A DNA stretch of 64,000 bases from Epilithonimonas sp. JDS (GCF_021261315.1 NZ_JAJSAX010000004.1:274191-338190); one strand, 5' to 3'; counted from the stretch's first letter, positions 25,454 through 34,806 are shown. The notes: generated by a model not told the origin, from the letters alone. Translations and numbers: made by a program.

Positions 25454-27961
25454 TTATTTGTCTTTGGTCGGTTTGATTCTCTTGAGAGAGATCCTTTTGA
25501 TAGCATGTTCCACATTGCCGTCAAGTTCAGAGGCCAGATTCATCACCTCCATTTTTTCAGTTTCTTCGGTGGTATAAGCAAGATATTCTTCGGTGGAAAC
25601 TTCCGTCGCATAGACCGCGGAGTGTGTTCCGCCCAGTCCGATCCAGACTTCTTTGTAGAGTCTTCTCGGATCGTTGTTCATATTGATCGAAAGTACCTGA
25701 GCTTTTTCCTTATCAGTTAAGCCAAGCATCGCCTGGATGTCATCGAATTTGTTCATATACTTTCTCTGGTCCAAAAGGATCTTACAATCTGAATTGTTAA
25801 TAATGCTTTCCTTGACGATCGGTGACTGGATGATGTCATCCACTTCCTGGGTTACCACGATGGCTTCCCCGAAGAACTTTCTGACCGTTTTGAACAGGTA
25901 TTTGATATACTCTGCCATTCCTTCTTTGGCGATCGCTTTCCAGGCTTCTTCAATGAGAATGAGTTTTCTGATGCCCTTGAGCCTCCGCATCTTATTGATG
26001 AAAACCTCCATAATGATGATGGTCACGATCGGGAACAGGATCTTGTGGTCTTTGATCGCATCGATCTCAAACACGATGAAACGTTTCGACAAGAGGTCTA
26101 ATTGCTTTTCTGAATTCAGCAGGTAATCGTATTCTCCGCCTTTGTAATATGGCTCCAATACATTAAGAAAGTTGGCAATGTCAAAGTCCTTTTCCCGGAC
26201 TTTCTTTTGTTCCAGAACTTTCTGATAATCATCCTTGACATAGTCGTAAAATCCGTTGAATGACGGATGGTCATTATTTTTTTTGATCTGCTCAATGTAT
26301 CCGCTCACCGCATTGGAAAGTGCTACCTCTTCTGAACGGGTCGGCGGTTCATCATCCCTCTTCCATAAAGTGAGGATCAGGGTCTTGATGCTTTCTCTTT
26401 TTTCGATATCGAAGACACCGTCATCGGTGTAAAATGGATTGAAGGCAATGGGATTGTCCTCGGTATAGGTAAAATACACACCGTCCTCCCCTTTTGTCTT
26501 TCCCTTGATGAGTTCGCACAAGCCCTGGTAAGAATTTCCGGTATCGACCAACAGTACGTGAGCACCCTGTTCATAATACTGCCTCACCATATGGTTGGTA
26601 AAGAAAGATTTTCCGCTTCCTGAAGACCCCAAAATAAACTTGTTCCGATTCGTGATGATCCCCTGTTTCATCGGAAGATCGGAGATATCCAGATGAATCG
26701 GTTTTCCGGTCAGGCGGTCGGCCATCTTGATCCCGAACGTTGAGGGTGAATCCTGATAATTGGTTTCCTCTGTAAAAAAACACAAAGCCGGCTCAATGAA
26801 CGTGTAAAAGCTTTCTTCACTTGGGAAATCACCGGCGTTGCCTGGGATACCCGCCCAGTAAAGCGTTGCTGTATCCGTTGTATTATGGCGTGGCTTGCAT
26901 TCCATCAACGCCAAGGCACTGCCGGTATCATTTTTCAGCTGTTTCAGTTCTGAAGGATTATCCGACCACGACATCACATTGAAATGCGCCCGGATGGATT
27001 GAAGACCATAAGAGTGTGCTTCATTGAGGTATTTCTCGATCCATTCCTTGTTGATCTGGTTCGCTCTGCTGTATCTCGCCAACGAATGCATATTCCTTGC
27101 TGACTTCTCAAATTTGGATAGATTCTCATCGCTGTTATCAATGAACAGATACTGATTGTAAATGTGATTGCAACTTAAAAGAAGACCAACCGGAGATGCG
27201 AAAGAAAGCAAGCAATCACTGCGGTCAGTACTCAGCTTTTCATAGCGGCTGTGTGATGAAACAGAACCCGGCAGATCATCTGTATCGGATAAGGTGTGCA
27301 TACTGATTCGGTTGTTTCCAATACGCATTTCTTCCGATCCTAGCTTGATATCCTGCAAAGAGGGATTAGGTTCTCTTGATAAGGTCAGGTACTGTTCTAG
27401 TATTCCGGATTGTTCGGCAGTTCCTGAAATTTCATCTTCAGTCATTCTTTCTAGTTTGATGTAGCCGCTGTCATTCATAATTCTTTCAAACTGATCGATG
27501 GCTTCCAAAAAACGGCTGATCACCTCTTTGTCTTTGATCTCCTTTGGGATCAGCTTACCCTTGCAGAGGGATGAAAAGTTGCTCTGCATACGCATCCTCT
27601 CCTTACTGGTTTTCGTAATGAACAGATAGCAATAGTGGTTTAAAAATGGTCTCTCATTGAAATGTCTTTCAAAAGATTTTGACAGAAAACTTTGGTCTTC
27701 TCTGAAAAGGTCAGGGTTGTAGTTTTCCTTGATAAACCAATCTTGCTTATGCACAATAGTAAAATCTGGCAGAGTCTTGATGGCCTTAAACCATGCCGAA
27801 TGCATCGCTTCATATTCAGCCGAGGCCACTGTAAACAGTTCAGGAAGTCTGACCTTAAAGCAAACCGTGACGTCCGCATCTTTTGAAATAATACAATTGT
27901 TTTCAATCGCAAGCAGCGGAAATTTACTCTCCAGGGTTGCGGCTTTGGAGGTATTTCTCAT
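25454..27961 (-). CDS. traG: TraG family conjugation ATPase (VirB4-like)
   Basis: I chose the ATG at 27959-27961 (MRNTSKAATLESKFPLLAIE), which overlaps the traF stop as ATGA and gives about 835 residues. An upstream ATG at 28006 would overlap traF by 49 bases and is less likely. The N-terminal half resembles the CagE/TrbE/VirB domain. The ATPase half has Walker A FILGSSGSGKSFF near residue 443 and Walker B KLILIEEAWKAI near 665. This is the main energising ATPase of the mating apparatus at the inner membrane. Confidence 0.95.
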   Translation of the reverse strand: MRNTSKAATLESKFPLLAIENNCIISKDADVTVCFKVRLPELFTVASAEYEAMHSAWFKAIKTLPDFTIVHKQDWFIKENYNPDLFREDQSFLSKSFERHFNERPFLNHYCYLFITKTSKERMRMQSNFSSLCKGKLIPKEIKDKEVISRFLEAIDQFERIMNDSGYIKLERMTEDEISGTAEQSGILEQYLTLSREPNPSLQDIKLGSEEMRIGNNRISMHTLSDTDDLPGSVSSHSRYEKLSTDRSDCLLSFASPVGLLLSCNHIYNQYLFIDNSDENLSKFEKSARNMHSLARYSRANQINKEWIEKYLNEAHSYGLQSIRAHFNVMSWSDNPSELKQLKNDTGSALALMECKPRHNTTDTATLYWAGIPGNAGDFPSEESFYTFIEPALCFFTEETNYQDSPSTFGIKMADRLTGKPIHLDISDLPMKQGIITNRNKFILGSSGSGKSFFTNHMVRQYYEQGAHVLLVDTGNSYQGLCELIKGKTKGEDGVYFTYTEDNPIAFNPFYTDDGVFDIEKRESIKTLILTLWKRDDEPPTRSEEVALSNAVSGYIEQIKKNNDHPSFNGFYDYVKDDYQKVLEQKKVREKDFDIANFLNVLEPYYKGGEYDYLLNSEKQLDLLSKRFIVFEIDAIKDHKILFPIVTIIIMEVFINKMRRLKGIRKLILIEEAWKAIAKEGMAEYIKYLFKTVRKFFGEAIVVTQEVDDIIQSPIVKESIINNSDCKILLDQRKYMNKFDDIQAMLGLTDKEKAQVLSINMNNDPRRLYKEVWIGLGGTHSAVYATEVSTEEYLAYTTEETEKMEVMNLASELDGNVEHAIKRISLKRIKPTKDK

Positions 27962-28290
27962 ACTGATGCTTTTTGACGGTTGCTTTTCAGGTAGCGATAG
28001 ATGCACTTTCGGCTGATGATATATTTTGGATGCTTTTTTTGAGCGCCTAATTTCATCAGTCCGTGTTCGCCATATCTTCCATTCAGTGAGAATGTCTGCC
28101 AGATCAGTATGGCACTACTTGCTCCGCCGATCATAAGGCAGAGATAGGTGTTGACACCAGCCATGTACATGACCATCACAAGTACGAGTATTCCCAATAA
28201 TCCCCCTGCAAAAATGAACAGGTATTGTGCTTTTAATCCTTTGAACTCTACCGTTCTTCCGATGCCTTTGTTGATATGATAAGTACTCAT
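27958..28290 (-). CDS. traF: Conjugal transfer protein TraF (DUF4133)
   Basis: I chose the ATG at 28288-28290 (MSTYHINKGIGRTVEFKGLKAQYL, 110 residues); the longer frame upstream runs into traE. Two adjacent membrane helices (YLFIFAGGLLGILVLVMVMY and LCLMIGGASSAILIWQTF) and the YHINKGIGRTVEFKGLKAQY signature identify DUF4133/TraF, a VirB3-like inner-membrane subunit. It is coupled to traG by a 4-base overlap. Confidence 0.93.
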   Translation of the reverse strand: MSTYHINKGIGRTVEFKGLKAQYLFIFAGGLLGILVLVMVMYMAGVNTYLCLMIGGASSAILIWQTFSLNGRYGEHGLMKLGAQKKHPKYIISRKCIYRYLKSNRQKASV

Positions 28291-28301
28291 AGTAACAAAA
28301 T

Positions 28302-28607
28302 TTAAAGGAAGAATGAACGGAGGATCGTAGCAGCCACGATCAGAAAGATACACGCACCGAACCAGCTGGCAGCGGTCTTACTGGTATCAGGGTCACCACT
28401 GCTGAACTTGTTGTAAACCTTGACGCCTCCGATGAGTCCCACGACAGCCCCGATTGCGTAGATTAATTGGGTAGCCGGTTCAAAATAAGAGGTCACCATT
28501 TGTGTTGCCTCGTTGATCCCTGCGGTTCCGTTGCCTTGGGCAAAGACACCCGTTACTGCTAAAATGGTCAGACCTGATAGCAGTAGTTTTTTTCTTTGTT
28601 TTTTCAT
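28302..28607 (-). CDS. traE: Conjugal transfer protein TraE (DUF4134, VirB2-like)
   Basis: This 101-residue protein has a signal-type N-terminus (KKLLLSGLTILAVTGVFAQGNG) followed by two membrane helices (LIYAIGAVVGLIGGVKVY and WFGACIFLIVAATILRSFF). The GINEATQMVTSYFEPATQLIYAIGAVVGLIGG segment is the hallmark of DUF4134/TraE, a pilin-like (VirB2-type) subunit. It heads the traE-to-traQ block; a 450-base gap and a gene on the other strand separate it from traD. Confidence 0.93.
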   Translation of the reverse strand: MKKQRKKLLLSGLTILAVTGVFAQGNGTAGINEATQMVTSYFEPATQLIYAIGAVVGLIGGVKVYNKFSSGDPDTSKTAASWFGACIFLIVAATILRSFFL

Positions 28608-29057
28608 AATTGAAACACATCAATTTGTTATGGTGTGCCGCACTTTGCGGAACTATGGGACAAAGATGTCAGGGTCTTGGATTTATTTCAGGAGAATGGC
28701 CGTATCGGGAATAATTTGGCTGTAATATTACATTTGGGTAGTGTGTTACTAATTAATTATAAAATTCTGCGACCCTCTCTTCGAAAATTTTTCAAAGATT
28801 TTTTAATCTCCGTACAACATAAAAGTGAAATTTTATTTCACTGTAATAAAACGAATGTTCATTTTCGTACAGATATTGTCCATTAATGAACACTTCTAAA
28901 ACAATTTTTCAATCCATGAAGCACATTTTCAAAGGGATAGTATGCAATAAATCTATGGTATTCCTCTTGTAATCTACACTGAAAACCTTTATGGTGCAAA
29001 AGGAAATTAACACATAAATTAAAGATTATTACAATCAATTTAAAAATGATAAGCAGA
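28608..29057. promoter_or_regulatory. Divergent control region between traE and the secreted protease-like gene
   Basis: No gene is seen here. Two symmetric sites stand out: AGTGAAA-TTTTA-TTTCACT (28824-28842), a perfect dyad, and TGTTCATT (28857-28864) facing AATGAACA (28884-28891). They lie between two divergent genes and could be operators for the traE-traQ block or for the gene at 29058. I could not find a convincing TTG/TAnnTTTG pair for either direction. Confidence 0.35.
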
Positions 29058-30503
29058 ATGAAGACTTATAAATATATACTTTCTATGATGATGCTTTTAT
29101 TGACGATGAATCTGAAATCGCAATCAAAAGTAGATGTGGAGTTCAATCCTAATATTGCAACTTACTCCATTGTCGAATATCTGGTGGCAAAAGAGCAGGG
29201 ACGGCTTTTCTACATCGATGGAAGAACGGACATCAGCTATCTTCCGCTAGCAGATTTGGCGAACAAGGAAATAAACAAATATGATAATACCAAAATCATA
29301 AAAGCTATGCAGGATTATCTTAAAATTGCTGGCCAACAACAGGATTTGTCTTATCAGGTTTTATTAAAGCATCATATTTTTCCGGCAAAAGGATATGATT
29401 ATCCAATTGAAGAAAATGATAATGAGAAAAAAGAAGCTGTAGAAAAATTTGTAGAACAATTGAGAGCGTTTTATATCGAAAGAAACCTTGGGCAATTCTT
29501 CAAAGACCAAAACAAATTTCTCGAAGGTGCAAAGAACGAGGTCAGAAAAAATATTCCGCCTTCCTATATGTCAAAAATGGAAAAATATTATGGGCAAAAG
29601 TTTCTTGCGTACAAATTTTACATTAATCCCTTTGATGTGTTGCCTTACAGCGATGTTTTCTGGCACGGCAACGGACCTTTGTTCAGGTCTGGAAAAGGAC
29701 AGGTGGCGAATATGATTAGCAGCGCTTACGTTCCGCTGAAAAAGAAAAATAATATCAAAGATTATAAGGAATTTGGATTCAATCATCCGGAAACGACCAA
29801 CTTTTTAATCACGCACGAGTTCGGACATTCATTTGTCAATCAGCATTTGGGTCAATACGAAGCCAGAATCAATCAGAGCGATAATCTGATGTCTGAGGCT
29901 TTTATTAATAAAATGGACGGACAAGGTTATTCTTACTGGCCATCTTGTGTGGGCGAGCATATTGTAAGAACAGGGGAAATCCGGATTGCTTTGGCCAATG
30001 GAAATTCTCAATTGGCAGAAAAATTAAGAAGTCAGCATGTCATAGAAAATTCTTTTGTACTCATTCCAGACTTTGAAAAGAAAATGGAAGAATATGAAAA
30101 CGATCGAGTAAAATATAAATCATTTAAGGATTTCGTTCCTGAATTACTTACTGTTTTAGACGAAACTAGTGTCGAAAAAGTAAGAGAAAAACTGAATTTA
30201 CCTAATGAAAAATACGAAATGACTTTAATGATTACTGTGCCTAAAAACAGCGGTGACGTTTATATCACAGGCAATCAAACGTCAATTGGCAGTTGGAATC
30301 CGCAGAAAATAAAACTCGATAAAACCAATGAAACAACAAGAAAAATTACGTTTAAAACCTATCCTGATCTAAGATTCAAATTTACCAGGGGAAGTTGGCA
30401 GACGGAAGGAACGATTGATGGAATCGAAGAAGGCAAAGATGTTCATTTATCCTTGGACAAAAATACAACGATTAATTATACCATTACAAAATGGAAGCAA
30501 TGA
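29058..30503 (+). CDS. Secreted DUF4932-like zinc metalloprotease with C-terminal carbohydrate-binding-like domain
   Basis: I prefer the second ATG (protein starts MKTYKYILSMMMLLLTMNLKSQS; 481 residues), which gives a proper Sec signal peptide. The middle domain has FLITHEFGHSFVNQHL near residue 252, an HExxH-type zinc site (HEFGH). Further on, WPSCVGEHIVRTGEIRIAL may supply additional ligands. This fits DUF4932 putative metalloproteases. Residues about 385-481 (PKNSGDVYITGNQTSIGSWNPQKIKL, then DLRFKFTRGSWQTEG) match a starch-binding CBM20-type fold. It is cargo: its strand is opposite to the tra operon into which it is inserted. The substrate is unknown. Confidence 0.75.
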   Translation: MKTYKYILSMMMLLLTMNLKSQSKVDVEFNPNIATYSIVEYLVAKEQGRLFYIDGRTDISYLPLADLANKEINKYDNTKIIKAMQDYLKIAGQQQDLSYQVLLKHHIFPAKGYDYPIEENDNEKKEAVEKFVEQLRAFYIERNLGQFFKDQNKFLEGAKNEVRKNIPPSYMSKMEKYYGQKFLAYKFYINPFDVLPYSDVFWHGNGPLFRSGKGQVANMISSAYVPLKKKNNIKDYKEFGFNHPETTNFLITHEFGHSFVNQHLGQYEARINQSDNLMSEAFINKMDGQGYSYWPSCVGEHIVRTGEIRIALANGNSQLAEKLRSQHVIENSFVLIPDFEKKMEEYENDRVKYKSFKDFVPELLTVLDETSVEKVREKLNLPNEKYEMTLMITVPKNSGDVYITGNQTSIGSWNPQKIKLDKTNETTRKITFKTYPDLRFKFTRGSWQTEGTIDGIEEGKDVHLSLDKNTTINYTITKWKQ

Positions 30504-30518
30504 ATTAAAACTACAAAA

Positions 30519-30542
30519 GGGAGTTTGCCTAAACAAACTCCC
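30519..30542. terminator. Hairpin terminator between convergent genes
   Basis: GGGAGTTTG (30519-30527) pairs perfectly with CAAACTCCC (30534-30542). It lies between the stop of the protease-like gene and the 3' end of traD, overlapping the traD stop, and can serve both strands. Confidence 0.7.
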
Positions 30543-31152
30543 CAATGTCGAAACCCTCAGCATTATCTTTACGCTTAAAAGAAATTTCCCCTTTTTCATT
30601 CGAAATACTTTGGATCAACAAAGCGGCAATTCGATTTGATGCATCACCTAATGAAATTTCTAAAAGATCAAAAAGCTCGGTTCCCTGAATTTTTTGAAGG
30701 ATGTTGACCGCTTGCCGTTCTAAGTCTGGCTCCAGCACATTCTGCTGAAGCAGCTGTCCCGCAGTACTCAATTCCTGAAATGTAACCCCTGTTGCAAACC
30801 CACTTTCTATTTTAGAATCATCCTGGTACTGCCAGTCTTCTTCCTCGTCTTCCCAATCATTATTTTTGACCAGTATTTCGTCAAGTTCTTTTTTTGAAGC
30901 CGTATTTTCAAATGCCTCCTCCTTGGTTTCTGAATCAAAATTATTCGCTTTTAGTATGATAGATTTGTTCTGGCTATGATCAGCATCGGGTTGCTTTAAC
31001 TTTCTTTCTTCTTTATTTGTTTGACCCATTATAGAGGGCACAATTGGGTGAGATTCGGCATTTTTTTCCTGCTGATGCTGATTGATATACTTCTTATCCC
31101 AAAGCAGCAGGATGATAATGAGTAGTAGTCCTAAAATGATTAATTGTTCCAT
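30529..31152 (-). CDS. traD: Conjugal transfer protein TraD-like
   Basis: This 207-residue protein has one N-terminal membrane helix (LIILGLLLIIILLLW). A charged, disordered middle and a C-terminal helical domain follow (VTFQELSTAGQLLQQNVL, then AVNILQKIQGTELFDLLEISLGDASNRIAALL). Small proteins of this design occur directly after traB in Bacteroidota conjugative elements and are annotated TraD. The function is not known in detail. It follows traB by 11 bases and is the last gene of the traA-traB-traD leader block before the inserted cargo gene. Confidence 0.75.
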   Translation of the reverse strand: MEQLIILGLLLIIILLLWDKKYINQHQQEKNAESHPIVPSIMGQTNKEERKLKQPDADHSQNKSIILKANNFDSETKEEAFENTASKKELDEILVKNNDWEDEEEDWQYQDDSKIESGFATGVTFQELSTAGQLLQQNVLEPDLERQAVNILQKIQGTELFDLLEISLGDASNRIAALLIQSISNEKGEISFKRKDNAEGFDIGEFV

Positions 31153-31163
31153 AAGATGATATA

Positions 31164-31559
31164 TTAAAAGATTGGACGGTATTTGCTGTTGAAATCGTCG
31201 GTGATCTCTTTTTCAAACGTTTCAAAATGGTACGCCAAAATATTATCGAGATAAGCATATAAAGGGATCTGATCTTCGGCAATGATCTGGATGATCCGTG
31301 AAAGTCTTTCATGATATTCAGGTCGAATATAGATACTTTTATCACCACGTTTGGTCATTGTATGATGCGTAAGAAACTGCTCAGCGTAGGTAATTTCAAC
31401 GCTTTTTTTGCTTTTTATTTTTTGCTTCGTCGCCGGCTTTTCCTTTGAGGAATCCAGTTCTTGGCTGTGCGGTTCCTTCTTTGGGGTGCCAGCCATGATA
31501 GACATCAGATATTGTTCATCGATATTTTTGTCTTCGCTGTTTATTTTATCATTGTCCAT
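31164..31559 (-). CDS. traB: Conjugal transfer protein TraB (DUF3408)
   Basis: This 131-residue soluble protein has a Lys-rich disordered N-terminal half. The C-terminal domain (KSIYIRPEYHERLSRIIQIIAEDQIPLYAYLDNILAYHFETF) is the recognisable DUF3408 fold, ribbon-helix-helix-like and often paired with the ParA-type TraA. The start overlaps the end of traA by 11 bases, so the two are translated together. A role in element segregation or early transfer is likely. Confidence 0.88.
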   Translation of the reverse strand: MDNDKINSEDKNIDEQYLMSIMAGTPKKEPHSQELDSSKEKPATKQKIKSKKSVEITYAEQFLTHHTMTKRGDKSIYIRPEYHERLSRIIQIIAEDQIPLYAYLDNILAYHFETFEKEITDDFNSKYRPIF

Positions 31560-32331
31560 CTCTTTCCAATTTTACAATTCTTAAAAATTCTTCCATAAAC
31601 TGGTCTAGTCGGCATAATGTCATCAACTTAGGATCTGCCGGTAATAGTGTCGAACGGAAAACGGTTTTGGCAACCGTCTCCCCTTCTTTGCGAAATCTCT
31701 TGCTGTCTGTGATGGATGTTTTCATCAATTGAAGTCCGAGATTTTTGATGACCTTCTCATAGTTTTCATACAAAAGTGTTCTCTCCCTGCCATCGACCTG
31801 ATTCCAGAAAAGATGGATGCTTTTGATTTCGGTGTGCTTTTTCTTCATCAAGATGTTGGTAAGGACATCCGTAAAACTCAAGGTGCTTTCAAGAACAACC
31901 CTATCCGCAGTTATGGGTGAAAAGATATAGTGAACATTGGCCAGTGTGCTCAAGATACCCGCAGTATTAACCGTGCCAGGGAGATCGAGAAAAACGACAT
32001 CGGGAACAACTTCGGAATTAGCTACATAAGTTTCAAGTTCATCTAAAACCGTATCGGTCTTGCTCTGGAAAACGGGATAAGCTTTTTTATTGATGCTGGT
32101 GAACTGCTTATGGGCCATTTTTTTTAACACCTCATTTTGCATCACTGTTTTAAGATCCCGTTCTCTCATCTGTATCAAACTGTACTGTGGAAAATCACAA
32201 TCAAATACTGCGACATTGTAACTCATCCGATAATGCAGGATACTGGCGATTAATGTTGTGAATGTGCTTTTGCCTACTCCACCTTTTTGAGTTGAAAAGG
32301 CAATGATTACTGGTTGTTTTTTTGTTTCCAT
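31549..32331 (-). CDS. traA: ParA family protein TraA
   Basis: I chose the ATG at 32329-32331 (METKKQPVIIAFSTQKGGVGKST, 260 residues); an upstream ATG at 32355 would add eight residues. The ParA/MinD deviant Walker A is complete (FSTQKGGVGKST), with VAVFDCDFPQYS and VVFLDLPGTVN as the other ATPase motifs. TraA is the first gene of the tra operon in this element type. ParA-like ATPases position DNA or the transfer machinery. The gene points away from the mob genes, leaving about 650 bases between them. Confidence 0.92.
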   Translation of the reverse strand: METKKQPVIIAFSTQKGGVGKSTFTTLIASILHYRMSYNVAVFDCDFPQYSLIQMRERDLKTVMQNEVLKKMAHKQFTSINKKAYPVFQSKTDTVLDELETYVANSEVVPDVVFLDLPGTVNTAGILSTLANVHYIFSPITADRVVLESTLSFTDVLTNILMKKKHTEIKSIHLFWNQVDGRERTLLYENYEKVIKNLGLQLMKTSITDSKRFRKEGETVAKTVFRSTLLPADPKLMTLCRLDQFMEEFLRIVKLERDGQ

Positions 32332-32986
32332 TTTTTTTATTTTATAGTTGAACATTAGTTAATGGTACTTGTAGAATGGCTGATGTTGAGAATGATTGCG
32401 CTACTTCCTGCGTTCTTGAAATCTTGAACCACTGAAAGCAGATCTGACTTCAGGAATGAGGAGAATCATTCAAGCAGTCAATTTGTCTTTCTTGATGGCA
32501 TCCTATACTTGCATCCGCTTGCCATTCCTGATTGACCTTTATCCGGTAGAAATTCTGGACGTCCGGAAAGCTTGAATTCCTGAATACTGGATTGCCTGCC
32601 TTCAAGGTCTCAAACAATTTTGCCATCCACCAGTCCTGCCGACATTCTGGTACAAATAAATGGCATCCGGCTGCACTCAGCTTATAAGTGGTTGTCTTTG
32701 ACTTGCAATGGATTTGTTTGGCCTTATAAGCTTTAGAGAGTCTGTGAAGCATTGTAGTTTACTTTGTCAAAGCTTAGTTGACTGCTTTAAAGCTTTCGAT
32801 CTTTAAACTGAGCAAGAACCTGCAATACTGAATTGAATCTATTGTATTGTGGGATTATCCTTTCACCCGAAAGGGGCAAGTTGTGTTTTGAGCATCTCGA
32901 AACGTTTTCGGATGCTCAAAACAACTTGCCCTTGCAGGGGGCAGAAGCGATCTCCGAAGTCGATGTTTTGTTAATTAATTGAATAA
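32332..32986. other. mob-tra divergent region, containing the candidate oriT
   Basis: The 655 bases between traA and mobA hold no convincing gene. The only longer frame (32450-32752) lacks codon bias and family similarity. The right part carries the strong hairpin described as oriT, and both the tra and mob operons must be promoted from here. Several short AT/GC tracts recur (CTTTAAAGC-type words around 32790-32820), but I see no clear promoter pair. Confidence 0.5.
32874..32931. repeat. Long inverted repeat upstream of mobA, candidate oriT hairpin
   Basis: The left arm GGGCAAGTTGTGTTTTGAGC starts at 32874 and continues ATC. It pairs with GATGCTCAAAACAACTTGCC plus a final C ending at 32931. 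One unpaired base in the arm and an inner CGAAA/TTTTCG pairing give an almost closed hairpin. It lies 55 bases before the relaxosome gene mobA and between the mob and tra operons, the usual place for oriT in this element class. The nick site cannot be placed from the sequence alone. Confidence 0.6.
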
Positions 32987-33427
32987 ATGATGAGTGAACA
33001 TAATGGTAAAGCACAAAAAAAGACAGGACGCCGTCCAAAGGCAGATCCTGCCAAGATCCGTTACACGATCTCATTTAATGAGGTGGAACATTCCCGATTT
33101 CTGGATCTTTTTGACCAGTCGGGAATGAACGTAAAGGCTCATTTTATAACCTCATGCATTTTTGAAAGGACGATTAAGACCATTAAAGTGGATAAGGGGA
33201 CGATGGATTTTTATATGCGATTGACTTCATTTCACAGCCAGTTTCGCGCGGTAGGGGTCAATTATAATCAGATGGTCAAACTATTATATACTAATTTTTC
33301 AGAGAAAAAAGCTGCGGCTATCCTTTATAAATTGGAGAAACAGACCATAGAAATGGCAGCGATCTTTAAAAAGGTGATGCAGCTTACGGAAGAATTTAAT
33401 CAGAAACATTTGAAAGATTCAGAATGA
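32987..33427 (+). CDS. mobA: Mobilization protein MobA (relaxosome accessory)
   Basis: The protein has 146 residues. The basic N-terminus (KKTGRRPKADPAKIRYTISFNEVEHSRFLDLFDQSG) looks like a ribbon-helix-helix DNA-binding start, followed by a helical MobC-type region (FHSQFRAVGVNYNQMVKLLYTNFSEKKA). Such proteins bind oriT and help the relaxase. The stop lies one base before the start of the relaxase gene. The start could also be the second Met (32990). Confidence 0.88.
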   Translation: MMSEHNGKAQKKTGRRPKADPAKIRYTISFNEVEHSRFLDLFDQSGMNVKAHFITSCIFERTIKTIKVDKGTMDFYMRLTSFHSQFRAVGVNYNQMVKLLYTNFSEKKAAAILYKLEKQTIEMAAIFKKVMQLTEEFNQKHLKDSE

Positions 33428-33428
33428 A

Positions 33429-34703
33429 ATGATCGCAAAAATTGGAAGAAGCAGTAACTTATTTGGTACACTATCTTATAATAATTCAAAAATTGAAAAA
33501 GCAAAGGGAGAGATACTGATGACTAACAAAATGATTGAGACAGTTGACGGGAAATATTCGGTTGCTCAATTGGCGAAATCATTTGAGCCCTACCTTTTGG
33601 CGAACCGAAATACAGAAAAGCATACACTGCATATTTCTCTGAATCCTGATCCTAAAGACAAGGTTTCTGATGAGCAGTATCAAGAAATGGCGCAGCTTTA
33701 TATGGGTCAGATGGGTTACGGTGATCAGCCATTTGTAGTATTTAAACATACTGATATCGACCGGAGTCATATCCATATTGTTTCCGTCTGTGTAGATGAA
33801 GATGGAAGGAAGATTTCTGATAGGTTTGAGAAGATTCGCTCGATGAGAGTCTGCCGGGAACTGGAGAAGAAATTCAATCTGATTTCGGCAGTAGAGAAAG
33901 AGATTAAGTCGAAACATCACAGTTTCAAACCGGTCGATCATAAAAGAAACGATATTAAAATTCAGATCGCCTCAGTAGTAGGAAATATCAGTTCTCAATA
34001 TCAATTTCAATCCTTGGGTGAATATAATGCTTTGCTTTCGGCATTTAATATTACTGTAGAGAAAGTTGAGGGCGAATTACAAGATCAAATAAAAAGAGGA
34101 TTGCTTTACTTTCCTTTAGATAATCAAGGAAAAAAAGCAGGAAATCCCTTCAAGGCATCTTTGTTCGGGAAAAAAGCAGGGATTGACGCTCTCCAAAAGC
34201 ACTTCACTGCTTGTAAAAACAAAAGTAACAATCAATCTGTCAAACAAAATTTGAAAAGGTCGATTACTGAAGCTCATCATTCTTCAAAAGATGAGGAGGA
34301 ATTTAAAAAGAAATTGACCAAAAAAGGAATCGATACCGTTGTTCGTAAAAATGATAATGACAGAATCTATGGGATAACTTTTATTGATCACCGGTCCCGA
34401 ACAGTATGGAATGGGTCAAGATTAGGGAAAGAATTTTCCGCAAATATGTTTCACGAAAAATGGATCAGTAAGAATGGACAAAAAATAAATGACGATCATC
34501 CAACAAAGTCTGATACTAACGTATCAACTGACAATAGTATTTACCAATCGACATATCCCCTATTTGAATTTAAAAGATTTGAAGAAGGCAATTCACTGGA
34601 TTTCTTGGCTGGTATTCTTCCTTCTACGCAAAACGAGGACTATGAAGAATCTGAATTTGCCGATCAAATCAGAAAAAGAAAGAAAAGACGGAGAAAAAAA
34701 TAA
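33429..34703 (+). CDS. mobB: Relaxase MobB
   Basis: The protein has 424 residues. The N-terminal relaxase domain (pfam Relaxase type) has MIAKIGRSSNLFGTLSYN, the HTLHISLNPDP strand and the metal-binding DRSHIHIVSVCVDEDG triad near residue 110. The remainder is basic, and the last residues are a Lys/Arg-rich tail. It nicks oriT, stays bound to the 5' end and is transferred with the DNA. It is coupled to mobA and followed by the coupling protein. Confidence 0.92.
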   Translation: MIAKIGRSSNLFGTLSYNNSKIEKAKGEILMTNKMIETVDGKYSVAQLAKSFEPYLLANRNTEKHTLHISLNPDPKDKVSDEQYQEMAQLYMGQMGYGDQPFVVFKHTDIDRSHIHIVSVCVDEDGRKISDRFEKIRSMRVCRELEKKFNLISAVEKEIKSKHHSFKPVDHKRNDIKIQIASVVGNISSQYQFQSLGEYNALLSAFNITVEKVEGELQDQIKRGLLYFPLDNQGKKAGNPFKASLFGKKAGIDALQKHFTACKNKSNNQSVKQNLKRSITEAHHSSKDEEEFKKKLTKKGIDTVVRKNDNDRIYGITFIDHRSRTVWNGSRLGKEFSANMFHEKWISKNGQKINDDHPTKSDTNVSTDNSIYQSTYPLFEFKRFEEGNSLDFLAGILPSTQNEDYEESEFADQIRKRKKRRRKK

Positions 34704-34806
34704 GGATATAAATAGAAAGTCAGCTACAGCCAACAACTACCTATCTGATCATTAAACCGTTTTAAAATTAGTAGCTCAATAGATTGCATTTTTAAATAAA
34801 TTAAAA

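Noticed and set aside
32450..32752. Minus-strand frame of 100 codons between traA and mobA
   Set aside because: No family signature or clean codon pattern; it sits in the mob-tra control region. Not reported as a gene.
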